Shown piece by piece: positions 19,561-31,164 of a DNA stretch of 64,000 nt. The DNA comes from Tolypocladium sp. Sup5 PDA-1 (Eukaryota > Ascomycota > Sordariomycetes > Hypocreales > Ophiocordycipitaceae). Under the pieces are notes generated by a model. The model did not search any database, had not been told where the DNA came from, and worked only from the letters and a program-made list of their open reading frames with translations. The position numbers and the translations under genes are program-made. The stretch lies in contig JPHH03000051.1 in the NCBI GenBank assembly GCA_000750105.3, positions 1 through 64,000 on the forward strand, given 5' to 3'. Numbering within the stretch: the first letter of the stretch is position 1; each line of letters starts with the position of its first letter.

Positions 19561-21100
19561 TTTTCTATGAAGAGAATGATTTCATTCTGTGGTCAACATT
19601 TCTCAATCTGTCACCGTCAAGACATTCAACAAACGGCAGAGAACCTTCGTTCAGTACTGCTTTTCACTGACTTAGAGCAATTATCCATCGAGGCATGGGG
19701 AAAAGGAGCTCGTGATGTCAGCGATTTGGCGACACAAAGGACGTTCAAAGCCATTTCAAAGACAACAAAAGACATCATCGATCGCTTTGACGACTGTCTT
19801 ACAATCACGAGGGTGCTAATGACTTAGGAAGAAGTAGCCTTAACACCATTCCGCAACTTTATGGTTGGCACACCTTACGACACACGGCCGTACTGGGACA
19901 CTCCATCGGTTGTGGCAGTCAATAAGGCACGAAGTGGCTTAGCAACATTCAGAGAGTTCATGCGAGTTCAGATAGCTGTTTGGACGGACGCAGACCCCGT
20001 GGGGGGGGAGGGTGGGGGTGGGTGGTTCGGCGATGACGATGGTGCATGGTAGCACATCTACCCATTTTGCCACTCTACATTCGCCGCTAAGAGATGACTT
20101 CAGCCTTAAGAATATAACTCTTGCAAAGAAAAGCGAGAAGTTCTTCATTTTGGTACTAGTTGCGTAGCCGCGTTTTTGCTCGTCGTACTGTCAGTTCTTG
20201 TAACGCCACGAGAAATGCTAGGGCTGTAGAGGCTCGTTGCCGCCCGACCTCACTGGAAAATACCAGCAAGAGACCTGGTGCCTATGCTTGGGCCGAAGCA
20301 TCGAATGCCCGAGCACGCAACCCACGAAACACCTTGACCCGGTGGTCCGGGGCTGACGAGAGCCATATGTGGCAACACGTGCAGTTTCACTTTAGATACT
20401 TGGCAGCGTACGATCGGACGAGGAGACGTCGAAGCTCCTCTGCGCGCAACGAATCGCCAAAGCCCCCAGCTGTTCGAATATAACGAGACCCGTTCGGTAC
20501 AAGTGCAGACATTGGCGTCACCGAACGCCGGGTGTCACTCGGCTTCTCCATTTCGATGTGTCGCAGGCCCGGCTTCGCGGCTGTCATTGTCGCCGACTCG
20601 GGGGGCATTCTCAAGGAAACCCTCCACAGGAGCTGTACTTAGTCGGCTCCAGGCGACCGCATTCAGCCGTGCCATGAGCTCCCTGGCCTTGCCGCGGGTA
20701 GAGCCTCCATCTCCTCGACAATGGGCTTTTGGAACAAGAAGGCTCGCAGGGAAATTGATTCCATTCCGAATGTAGGTGGCTCACCTTTACTTCGGAGACC
20801 TTGAACTTTTAATGTTGTGCCAAACACATGGCTTACATGTATGGTCGAACAAGCATTGCCTGGTCGACGCGGGAGACTGGGTCGAAGAGACGGTGAACCA
20901 ATTCGGGAGCTTTACGGAAGACTGTTGCGCAAGAACCACTGGGCGCTCTCATCCTAAAGACGAGAAACAGTCGAGAACAATTTGCACATAAGTAGATGGT
21001 GAGAGAATGACGAGAACTGTGGTTGGTTGAGAAACGTGTGTCAAACTTAACAAAGAAGCGGAGTCAAGGCACTTTATATCTACTGTACCGGGCTTGCGCG
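19561..21100. other. no supported gene
   Basis: Only short frames are seen. On the minus strand at 20387-20614 a stretch with GGFGDSLRAEELRRLLVRSY reads like protein but is isolated and bounded by stops. It may belong to the decayed repeats to the right. No terminal repeats or RNA genes are visible. Confidence 0.4.
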
Positions 21101-21108
21101 GAGGGCAG

Positions 21109-22300
21109 TCACATCAGAAGTCGCCCAGGCTGTGTTCCAAGGTGGACTGCTGATTGCCTACTCCACAAAGTTCTTGAGAGTCTATTAGCACCATATTTGG
21201 CGTCCACTTTGCGTCGTCTGTCGGTAACTTTCCTCCTAGATAGAACGAAATATTCCCTCTTTGTGTCTCGGTACACTGCAACATCTCGGCTCGGTGTCAT
21301 ATCCATTTTCTGCAACGGAACAGGAAGTGGTCGACCGTCTCTCTCGCTTGTCCACATGCGCACTGCTGGGTCTCTACTGCGTTTACGTTGTAGAGGTAGC
21401 CGTTCAACCTCGCCATGCCCGTCCTGAGCTGTGCCAGGACGCTCGCTTCTTTCCATGACAAACTGTCGTACAGCTGTCGAGTGTGTTTGCCTGGTAATGC
21501 AGCATCGACTCTTTTCGAGTGTTTTCCGACATCATCTGGCAAGCATCTGTCCATCTTGTGTTGTGATCGTGCCCTGTTGAGTGTCGTCGACCGCATTCTG
21601 GGGAACTTTGTAACCGGAATAGCATCTCGCGCCTCTTCTTTGGCCGCCTTCAGGAGTTCATGTTCGGCGCTGGCGGGTACCCATACGGTCGTCGGTCGCC
21701 ACTGTGTTTCCTTTGGTCTTTCAATACATCGATAGCGTCGTATATGCATCCAACGTACACTTCTCCGGATTGTTGACGGGGATTTCGCAGTGTGAGCACG
21801 GCTGCTTTGTTGCTTGTCAGTATCCCCATGCTGCGGTGCCTCAGCTCTGGCAGACGCTTGAGCGCGCTTTGCTCCGATCTCATGCCGAGTGTAAACAAAA
21901 ACCGTTCAAGCTTTGGTCCTCCTTGCACCGACGCAGGTTCGATCACCGCACCAACTCCTACAACTCCATTTCGCGCCGAGCTGCTCACAGCAACACGTAC
22001 TGCCCAGCCCAGATCTGCCCCTCTCGTCTCTGCCCTGTCCTCGTCGTCAACCATAGTTTGCACTCGTTCTGCCCACGGCGCTAATGTGAATGGATTGATC
22101 GTTTCCAGTTCCTCGACCGGTATCTCGTTGAGTGCCGTTGCCATCTCGTAGAATGGTGAGCGGTTGAATCTTCTGAACTTTCGGACGCGGGATGTAGCGT
22201 TGCGCAGTGGATTGGTTGCTGGCAGGGTGTGGAGGTCAGTCCACATCTTAACTGCCCGTCTAAGTGAAGAGTTGCCATGGGGCTCTTACACATTGGCGAT
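21109..22300 (-). mobile_element. decayed LINE (Tad-like), RNase H and zinc-knuckle end
   Basis: Three overlapping minus-strand frames together represent the C-terminal part of a Tad-type non-LTR retrotransposon polyprotein. Upstream is an RNase H-like region with GVVGVGAVIEP and later FTLGMRSEQSA. Downstream are LSWKEASVLAQLRTGMARLN and CACGQARETVDHFLFRC, the Cys/His knuckle typical of these elements' C-termini. The frame shifts at least twice and the first catalytic Asp of RNase H is not recognisable. The reverse transcriptase portion is absent. It is a 5'-truncated dead copy, transcribed toward lower coordinates. Confidence 0.8.
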
Positions 22301-22784
22301 GTGAGCGCTTCTGAATGCAAGGCAGCTACCGCCAAAGGAAACAACAATACTCTTCAATGTTTCCAAAACTGCCCTGACATGCCCATTATCTTAAAAGAAT
22401 TTAGTAGCAGAGCAGACGTGGAGGGACGGAAAGTTGGAGCGTCTTCCGCCCCGAAACAGGCATCCTCTTATTTCTAGCGCGACTGTCGTGGGCTTGTATT
22501 CCGATTTGTGGGTGTTCCAGCATCGGATTGTTCAGGTTCATTCTCCTGGACATTGTATGCCTTTCATCGGAGCTCATTCACGGTGGGACGCTAGGAAGAA
22601 GAAGGGGTTGAGCGGCTTCCCCAATCGATACGGGCTTTGTCTACCAAGTCGGAGTTGGGGCTGCAGGTGTTACGAGAGTCGGACTTCTCACGGTCCATGT
22701 TTCGGTATTGAGTGAAGCTCGTGATTCTATCGGGGGATGTTAGGAGTGTCGTTTGGTAGGTGGAGGACGAGAGCGATTGGCATA

Positions 22785-25700
22785 CTAGCGGAGCTTTTGG
22801 CGGAAGTCGTTGATGTTGTCCTCGTTTGAGGCTAAGGATCGATTCCAACAACTCCACGGTGACTTCAGGGTGTTCAACAATAATGATATCGTCTTCATCA
22901 GAATTGGGAATGCCAGAGACACCATGATCACGTCCATTTTCGGGTCTGCGTCGCCTACGGTCTCATTGGTGTCCGCCGTCCACATTTCGATGTCGTCCTC
23001 CCCAAAAGCGGTGAACACACTCTGCAACGCAGCACGGTGGACACTCTCACGGGCCGCGGGTATGCTTTGTATGCCTTTAATCATTCTATCCCTCTCCCTG
23101 GAGGCACATATCTGTTGCGACTTTATGGTCCTGACCTGTTCCTGTGGTGGTAATGCGGCCCCGTCTGAGCACCTGAACCCAACGTCTTCCTGGCCCCCAT
23201 CCATACTCGAAGGGCATCTCCCCCTAAGCCGCAGAATGCTCATCGTTGCTGTTGCATTTGAGTCTGACAAGCGATACATAGTCGTACAGGTATAATCCCG
23301 CAGGAGATCTCCTCGGTATTCGACATGGCAAGGCGTCTGGCCTGCTTCTTCGATGACGATCGACTCATCCACGGAATCGTCTGTAACTGCTGCGCCACTT
23401 ACTTGTCGGAGATGCCGCCATCGTCGGAACACGTGCCAATACAGCAAAGATGTATTCAGGTACGCCCAAGCACTACTGTTCGTAAACTCGGCCGGACATC
23501 CTAGAAGGTGAGCGACGAACTCGACCTGCGATGGCGGACGCTCCGTGAACATACGGTTCACCACCCTCATCAAGAACTGTCGCGTGCTATTCCCGCTGAC
23601 GGCGTCACCGTAGTATTGCCTCCACCGTTCTCCCCGCCATCGGCCATTCCGTCGCCTCAAGTTTCGTTGCGTAATTCGTGACATAATAGACGAGGGCCAT
23701 GGTCTTGCGCTGCGTGGCAATGAAGGAGATGTCATGGTTGTGCCGAAGCCCGACGTCGATGGCCTTGTTCCATCGATTTACCAAGCTGTGCGTCCTCCGG
23801 ATCTGCAGCTCCCCGTCTGCCGTGAAGGCAGTCTTGTCGACCAATCTCCATGTCGCCTTAAACCGACAGAGGTCACCCTTTCGGCCCCCGTTGCCGAACG
23901 AGTACTTGACACAGGTCGGGCTATGGGTATGGATCTGAGTCGCGCCGGCACAGAAATTCGTTTCCTCGTCAAAGGACGCTGGGAATTGTTTGCCATTGTG
24001 CATCAGCGGCGATATGTCCGATGTCACCGACCACTCCACCTGGACGATGCAGAACCCTTCCTGGTCTAGATCCTGCCTTCAGGTCAGCTTAGCTCCAGTG
24101 GACCGTCAACAGACTTGTATGGTCAGCAACACGCCTAGATCAATACCTCTGAGAAGACACTGTCTACGTATTGGATGATGCGCTCACGGTATGCCGCTTG
24201 GTCCTCGCCGACGACGTCGGCAAGTATCCGACTTAGATGGGCGTTTCCGTGCAGCCAGAGCAGCCCATGAACATGGAGCGCTCCCCGTTCATTCGTCTCT
24301 ACAGCACCATAATACTGGCTCATGCGCCCGAACACCGGCTCTTCCCCTACTTTGATGTAATACTCGAAGAATAGCGTCATTTCCCGGTGGAAATATAGCG
24401 GAGCTCACGGGATCCGAGATAGCCAGCCGCGTACGTTTGTACGCAACGTCAAGGCTTCTCAGAAAAGCCTCAACCGCTTCGGGGTCGCGTATGCGGGTAT
24501 GCTGCCAGTCGCAGCTTTACTGGATTCGTAATGTCGTTCGAGTTGAGCGTGAACCAGATGGCCGGCACACCGTACCGAACGATGAGCGACTGGATCTTCC
24601 GCCGCATATTCAGGCGGACCCCTCTGGACATAGGCTGCCGATGGCCGTACAGCGACAGGCTCCTAAGAAGCTCCTTCACGCCATCATCGGTGGTTTTGCC
24701 CGAGCTCTCCAGCTCGACCCTCACCGCCGCTAGCCTTTCTGCGGTCAGCGAACGCACAATGCGCTCTACCTTCCGGAAATTCTTCCTCATCACGCTCAGA
24801 ATGCTGACACGGCGGTTCCTCGCCCGCACACCCATGTTGAAGACAAGAAATGCGAAAATGTAGTGCGTCACAAATCTGGCACCCTAGCGCCGCAGCACAA
24901 TGTCAGCCCATGTTCGAAGGCCCATGTTCAAGACGATAGGAGGTCTCGCGCCGCTGCCTTTGCCCCAACAGTCCTACCACGCGAATCGACGGCAATTCCC
25001 GCTCCTAGGATGGCTTCTTCAGCCAATCTTGGTCCTCCAACGCCAAACGGGAATAGACTTGAGAACGTCTTGGCGAAGAAGGCCTCAAACGAATCGGCGA
25101 ATTCGTTACTTCGGGAAACTTGAATATACGGCTCACAGCCGTCGCCATGCTCTCGCCGCCTCTCCCCCAAGGATCCGACCCACGGTCTCGGCTCTACGTG
25201 GCCGTCGCCAGCAGCTTCACCGACGGCGTCGCAGGCAAACCTCAATTTTCCCTCGTCCGCTACATCCGGCGGTCCGTCCAGCGCAAACATGCCAGAAGAG
25301 GTAACTTCATTGATCGGTTTCCCAGCCTGATCGGGCTCAAGGTCACTGCTTCGTTCAGCCCGGGCCCTCGAGCCTGGCTGGTCGACATGTCTTGCCCTTG
25401 ATTGAGCAGAGCGAGAACTTCTTCGATCTCACCGAACCCCCATCATCCAGTCACGCTCCGTGGGCGGCACGACTTGCGCCGTCCGTGTCTTTTCCCACGC
25501 GGACGGCTCGTTTCGCATGGAACCCCGTGTGTCGGGGCTCCCCAACTATCCATCTCCGCCGCGCCGATCTCGATCTCGGCGTAGTGGGGATTGTTCTTCT
25601 TCAGCCAAATAAGAGCCCTCTCGAAGACCCGCCGCCTGACCGACAAGAGACTGGACAAGTCGCTTGGTGACGGCTTCTCCGCGCCCTGCCACGAAACATG

Positions 25701-25870
25701 GATCTCGTCCATGACTTGTAAAAGGGGGTGGGGGAGCACTTTCGTGGCCAGCTCCTCCACATGGTTCGGGAACACCGTGATGTGGCCCTTGATATGCCTC
25801 GGATACCTCACGGCCTGCTTCTGGTCATTTTATCCCTTGTCGAACCAGATGCCACAAGCTCGGGACTGCG
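22785..25870 (-). mobile_element. decayed Helitron, Rep part without helicase
   Basis: Reading from 25870 downward, pieces of a Helitron Rep/helicase protein appear in order. First comes a DUF6570 region (HITVFPNHVEEL, MDEIHVSWQG; 25443-25811). Next is a block with FADSFEAFFAKTF (about 25050), then YGVPAIWFTLNSNDITNP (about 24560). The HUH nuclease motif follows in GALHVHGLLWLHGN (about 24270), then the tyrosine motif in YYVTNYATK (about 23690). The last block (22785-23735) is the linker before the helicase. The Pif1-type helicase itself is missing. Frame changes and stops break the protein into at least five segments, so it cannot work. Confidence 0.85.
23605..24871 (-). pseudogene. Helitron Rep (HUH endonuclease) core, broken
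   Basis: This stretch carries the rolling-circle replication core of the Helitron: the conserved N-terminal segment (24470-24871), the metal-binding His-x-His (24135-24380) and the catalytic-tyrosine region (23605-24039), each in its own short frame. The His pair and the YxxxYxxK-type tyrosine motif are still legible, while the joins between them are lost. Intact homologues nick DNA at the element end and drive peel-and-paste transposition. Confidence 0.75.
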
Positions 25871-26009
25871 TAGGTTGACGTCTTCGAAAAAAAGCATAAA
25901 GCGGCGGTAGTTTATCAGGGAGGATGGGTGTTGTCCATTCACAGTGTTTTGGGTCGCATACGGCACGGCAGTAGCGACAGGACTTCCAAGACGCTCGTAG
26001 AGACCTTTT

Positions 26010-26635
26010 GATGTCGGGATGATTGAGATGCCGGGATGACTAAGGTGCCGGGGTGACTGAAATGCCAGGTCGAGGTGCTGGGATGACTGAGATGGGAAGG
26101 CGGAGATGCCAGGAAGACCGAGATGCTGGGAAGGCGGAGATGCCAGGAAGGCGGAGATGCCAGGAAGGCGGAGATGCTGGGAAGGCGGAGATGCCAGGAA
26201 AACTGAGATGCTGGGATGACCGAGATGCTGGGAAGGCGGAGATGCCAGGAAAACTGAGATGCCAGGAAGACCGAGATGCTGGGAAGGCGGAGATGCCAGG
26301 AAAACTGAGATGCTGGGATGACCGAGATGCTGGGAAGGCGGAGATGCCAGGAAAACTGAGATGCTGGGATGACCGAGGTGCTGGGATGGCGGAGATGCCA
26401 GGAAAACTGAGATGCTGGGAAGACCAAGATGCCAGGAAGACCGAGATGCTGGGAAGGCGGAGATGCCAGGAAGACCGAGATGCTGGGAAGACCAAGATGC
26501 CAGGAAGACCGAGATGCCAGGAAGACCGAGATGCTGGGAAGGCGGAGATGCCAGGAAGACCAAGATGCCAGGAAGACCGAGATGCTGGGATGACTGAGAT
26601 GCTGGGATGACCGAGGTGCTGGGAAGGCTGAGAGC
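26010..26635. repeat. 17-bp minisatellite, about 36 units
   Basis: Tandem units of 17 bp follow GAGATGC[C/T][A/G]GGA[A/T]G[G/A]C[G/C], with variants ending AAAACT or TGACC. Because 17 is not a multiple of three and the unit lacks stops, all frames on both strands stay open and give artificial repeat proteins (Ser-Gln-His-Leu or Arg-Lys-rich). It lies directly at the upstream side of the broken Helitron. No gene should be called here. Confidence 0.95.
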
Positions 26636-27916
26636 CTTATAAAGCCCAGAGTAGAGCACCAAACAATGCATTATGGGACGTGAAGAAAATTCCAAGTCGC
26701 CTCTATTCTCCTACACAACGAGGGTTGCGATCATGTCATGAATGCCACCAAAATAGGACGAGGGAAGCGGGAAAAAGAAGACGTTGGGACGAGGAAACCC
26801 GCAGTCTGCATTACCATCATGTAGGAACAATCTCGCCCTCGCACGACGATCATCTTGTAGACAAATGTTCGTCGGACACCCATATCGCCTCTCACCAAGG
26901 CCAAATCTCGGCCAATCATGCACGTTGAATCCGCGTCATTTCGAACAGAGGTCAGCGCTACTTGATAGAAATTGACTCAGCCCCGTGCCCCATCACACAC
27001 TCGAGCCCACATTCGCTTGTGGACGCACTTGAATTACGGGTTGAGATCTGCGAGGGCGTCGCCTTGTCAATTTATCCATACTGTCACCGGAATTGTCGCG
27101 AACTATAAAGTCAAGAAATAAACATCCGACCAGCCATCATCGAAGGGAACAAGTGCACAACGCAGCATAGGATCGCTGCGGACCCCTGAAAATGGACAGG
27201 AGTAACCCTGGGAAGTGCTTATCCCGTGAAAGCATCACGTAAAACCATCTGTCTGATTCTAAATGGGCCTTTCACAGCTACTAGTTGCCGTGCCATCTTT
27301 TGGACTTGTGGCCACAGAGAATGCAGTCTTTGAAAGGCATTAAATGGACAGTGGTCCTGACGGTGACTATAGTCAACAAGCAGACAGTGGATCGTCACGG
27401 CCTTCGCGAATCAAATGGCCACCGCTTCTGTCGGCAAACGACAGCGTAACAATAGGGCCCGCAGCCTCTCCACCAAGTCAACTGGCAAGAGCCAAATGTC
27501 AAACTCGCGTCTATGATCGCCTAGTCCGTTGGAGATAGCCGGCGTTTTGCAGGGTCCCAGCTCCCGCCTAGAGCCGCCCCATCCGAAAGGACTCAACAAG
27601 CCTTTCACAACAGGAGCCACACGGTGACTCTTGGCCTCTGTCTTAGACTACACAGGCAGGTGCAGGCTCTTCTATGTTGTAGATTGCCGTGTCGTTGTTG
27701 TGCCTTTTGTTGCCCCAGCATAAGGCTTTTCCGTTATGAAAGATCGTATGTGAACAGTCGACACGTGCCATGAGTAGCAGCAATAGGAACCAGGAGTCGC
27801 CCAGTTTAGCTACACCCACAGCCACAAGTCCTGATATTGACGAGGAGTGCAATCGTGTGGAGAACCCATTGCGGCTTTTCAGACAAAGTGTCCTTGCCCG
27901 ACCACCAGCAACGTAC
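26636..27916. other. no supported gene
   Basis: Only short, non-conserved frames are present. The right edge abuts the 19-bp tandem array; the last unique bases before it are ACGTAC. Confidence 0.5.
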
Positions 27917-28182
27917 GAGGTTAGTGACCGATGACCAATGTAGTAGGCGGTGACCAGTATAGTAAGCGGTGTCTATTATAGCAGGCGGTGGCCAATGTAG
28001 TAGGCGGTGACCAATGTAGTAGGCGGTGCCTATTATAGCAGGCGGTGACCATTATAGCAGGCGGTGACCATTACAGCAGGCGGTGACCATTATAGTAGGC
28101 GGTGACCATTGTAGTAAGCGGTGTCTATTATAGCAGGCGGTGACTATTATAGTAGGCGGTGACCAATGTAGTAGGCGGTGAC
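27917..28182 (+). repeat. 19-bp tandem array
   Basis: There are thirteen or so units of the consensus GGCGGTGACCAATGTAGTA, with common variants AGCGGTGTCTATTATAGCA and GGCGGTGACCATTATAGCA. The unit types alternate in a patchy higher-order way. The first 81 bases are identical to the reverse complement of 13585-13665. Confidence 0.95.
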
Positions 28183-28346
28183 ACATTTGCGTCCTGTATT
28201 CTGTCTTCAAGGTTCGTTACCCAAGTGCGGACCATCCGTGGTGCGTGCCCGGCGGATTTCTTGGGTCTTTGGGTGAATCTCTGTTGAATCCTTTTTATCT
28301 CCGTCTGAGTTTGGACCATCCGCCCCTCCACATTTCGATGAGACAT
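28183..28346 (-). other. repeat-family segment with coding-like tail, copy 2
   Basis: This is the counterpart of 16843-16978. On the minus strand it encodes a peptide that includes IQQRFTQRPKKSAGHAPRMV and WVTNLEDRI and then reads on into the 19-bp array, where it ends. The start MSHRNVEGRM at 28346 gives 72 residues in all. No known domain is recognised. Conservation of the peptide between two copies suggests a once-coding transposon end. Confidence 0.45.
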
Positions 28347-28349
28347 TGA

Positions 28350-31164
28350 TCTATCATGTCATCTGTCCCGCGATACAACGACGTGCCGTCCATCTGCGTC
28401 TGGCCTACCCGCTGCTTTCTTGCAACGGCGCCTTGATCGTCCGGACAATTACCGGTTATCGGTCACCGATTCAGCGCACTTGAAGCACGACCATGTATTC
28501 ATTACATGAAGTCGAACCCATGTAACGAGGTTGGATATCGTATCCATCGTTGTCTGTAGTGAATGGTGGCTCTGCATACGATGGAATGGATAGGTTGTGT
28601 TGAAGGTCAATGTACGGCAGGGTCCTGCGAGTGGCTACGCCCGTGCTACAAGCATGACTTTTGTGTGCATCACGCTGACGACTTCACATCTTCGGAATTC
28701 TTGACCTTTCCAAGAGCATCCAAGTTTATGCGGATGCTCTCCAAAGCGACCGTACCGCTTCGCCGGTAGCACGGGATGCTGCAACACCTCCCCACCTAGG
28801 TCTGGTCCTGTGTCATGGTGCAGGCCGGAGAGACAGCTTAAGTTCGATTCGCATCGGTATGATGCTGGAACGGGGCTGCTGAGAATCGGCTCTCACCAGC
28901 ATTGTTGCTTGGGCGACCAGCGGAGTGCGGCATCGAGCCTGAGCGACTGCGCCAGTGGCAACTCCGGGGGCCATCTCTCTATCCAAACCAATCTTTGCCG
29001 CTAGAAAGGCGATTGCCACAGCCGAGAGCTCCTGAGATTGCCGCCGCTTACGTTGGCAATAGGGCGTTCTACGAAGGTCACGTTAGCTCATCTCCAATGC
29101 CTCCCCGTTCTCAGCTCAACAGCCGACTTGAAAGCTCCCTCCCTGTTGCATTACCTCCACCCCCACTCAAATCAGACGTAACTAACGGAGAGCGGCGAGC
29201 GCGACTATGTCTCAGCGCAACTGTTCAGAATAGAAGGTCGGTCCGAATCACATGGTAGTGAAGTTCTTTAATAAGTGTACGTATTGATGACGGTCAGGCT
29301 GATTGGTAATTATTGCTTCGATGACACAGAAGCATATTCTCGGGTGGAATGTGATCCAAGTTCAAAGGGATCGTACCTATGACGGGAACAAAGAGTCAAT
29401 AACCCCCAGGTGCTAAAAATAATGCACTGAACGTAGTACAAGGTATCGGCAAGCCCTTCCTTCATTACGTTTGCTCAAGGCCCATCCTTTCCCCGTACGC
29501 CTTGTCCCTAGTCCATTAACCTGAAGCTAATAAAGCTTGCCAATCATCTCGTATTGAAGGCCTAGCGTCTCGAAATTCCTCCCCTACATGAGTGAGGCTG
29601 ACTGGAAGAGGGCCCTTGCGTCAAGTGGTGTCGAGTCCATGGTCGGCTCGAGCATGCGTCTCAATGCATGCTTTGACGAGGGTCGAGCACCATCCTCCTC
29701 ACCGGCAAGCTCGTCCGGCCCCACTGGACACAGTGCATTCCTTCATTGTATGCCTCCAGGATCTTCAACGACAGGAAGGAAGTGTGCATAAGATCGAAAG
29801 CTCATTTGCGAGGCAGACTTCGGGAAAGTCTCTTCAAATAAGAAGCCGGCACCTGCGCGAATCAACTGGCTGATAATCATGAACGGCCCTTGATGTGGAG
29901 TTCAACGAGCTGCTTGGAACCACATGATCAAACTGCCAGCGGGGAGGTCAAGGTTTAGTTTCTCAGCTGGTCTGCCTAGCCTTACTCATTGCATGACCTC
30001 AGGAATCTCTCAGCTCGTTGGTCACGCCCTGACGAAGTTGGATTTGGCCCATGTGGAGTTCATGACATAGGAGCGATAAGAGGAAAAGTGCATGTCACTG
30101 GCCAACGCCCAATTACGTTTTGCTGCCCGGCTAGTCAGGAGCAGTGACATCTGAAACCCGTCCGCGTAATATAATCGCTGCCTAGATGGACCTTTGTCTC
30201 CGGTTATGGAGCTCAAGTCTACCCTGCGTCGCGTATTCCGCGTGTAGATGTCCAGGCAGCATACCTTTTGATTGGTACTTCGACACGACCATCATAGATG
30301 TTGTGAGAATTCAGTTCAACCCCGAATCGCCCTATAGTAATGCCCTGAACGAGGCTCTTCCATGCAAAGAGGGCATTTTCAATTTGCTTGCCCCGTGTTG
30401 CCATGTCAGTCTGCCGAGAACCTCAACATGCACTGCCCTAGTCAAACCCATATACGTGCAGAAGGTAGGTTTTTGCACCATGGTGCACTTGGTGTCATAC
30501 CGATGACTCAATGACCTCATAAGATGATGTAGCAAATGTTTGTGCCAAGTAGTTAGCTGGACGGGATGGAGGGGGGGTGGGAAACAAGGCACCCCACTTA
30601 TGTTATAGTCGGTCGCCCGACTCAGGCGCTACTCAGGCACTGCTCAGGCGCTGCTCAGGTTAAAGCGGCGACGGCTCAGGAACATGACTGAGGAAGGAAA
30701 TTCTGGATGTCGAGATTCGTGTTGTATATTGGGCTGAAATATAACGTCGGCAGTATCAAGGATGTGTATGAATGACTGCGAACCTCATAACGCGTGCTTT
30801 CCAGAGGTCGCGAGCCATTCCTCTCTTCCGAGATATCGAGCCCATATTGTGGCAAAGCCGAAATGCCCGCGCTTTTCAATTGGAACGTAGTTCGAGACGT
30901 AGCATTAAGATAATAGTCCCTAGGTGGTGCGTGTGCAATTACCACTTTGACACCGTAGACTCAGGTGGAACTGAGTGGATGACATTGGCTCCGAGGCGGT
31001 AGATGGAAACTTCCACAGGGTATCTCATCATTATCTGAAATACATCGGAAAGGGAGTGGTGGACAAATAAATTCGAAGCCATGTACTCTATCTGCTAATG
31101 CAAACAATGTCCACGGAAGTGGCCTGTTTGCGGGCTTTGGAATATTTGGACAATGCCAGCCTGC
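28350..31164. other. no supported gene
   Basis: Only short frames without recognisable domains are visible. A short direct repeat of (A)CTCAGGCGCTG type occurs at about 30622-30660. The right part would hold the 3' flank of the monooxygenase gene. Confidence 0.5.

Noticed and set aside
19861..20052. Short frame with GTPYDTRPYWDTPSVVAV after the alpha-mannosidase relic
   Set aside because: Does not fit any part of GH38 known to me and turns into a Gly-rich tail; probably chance.
25808..26695. Long minus-strand frame encoding a Ser-Gln-His-Leu repeat protein, and similar plus-strand frames
   Set aside because: Entirely produced by the 17-bp minisatellite, which lacks stops in every frame; no sign of a gene around it.
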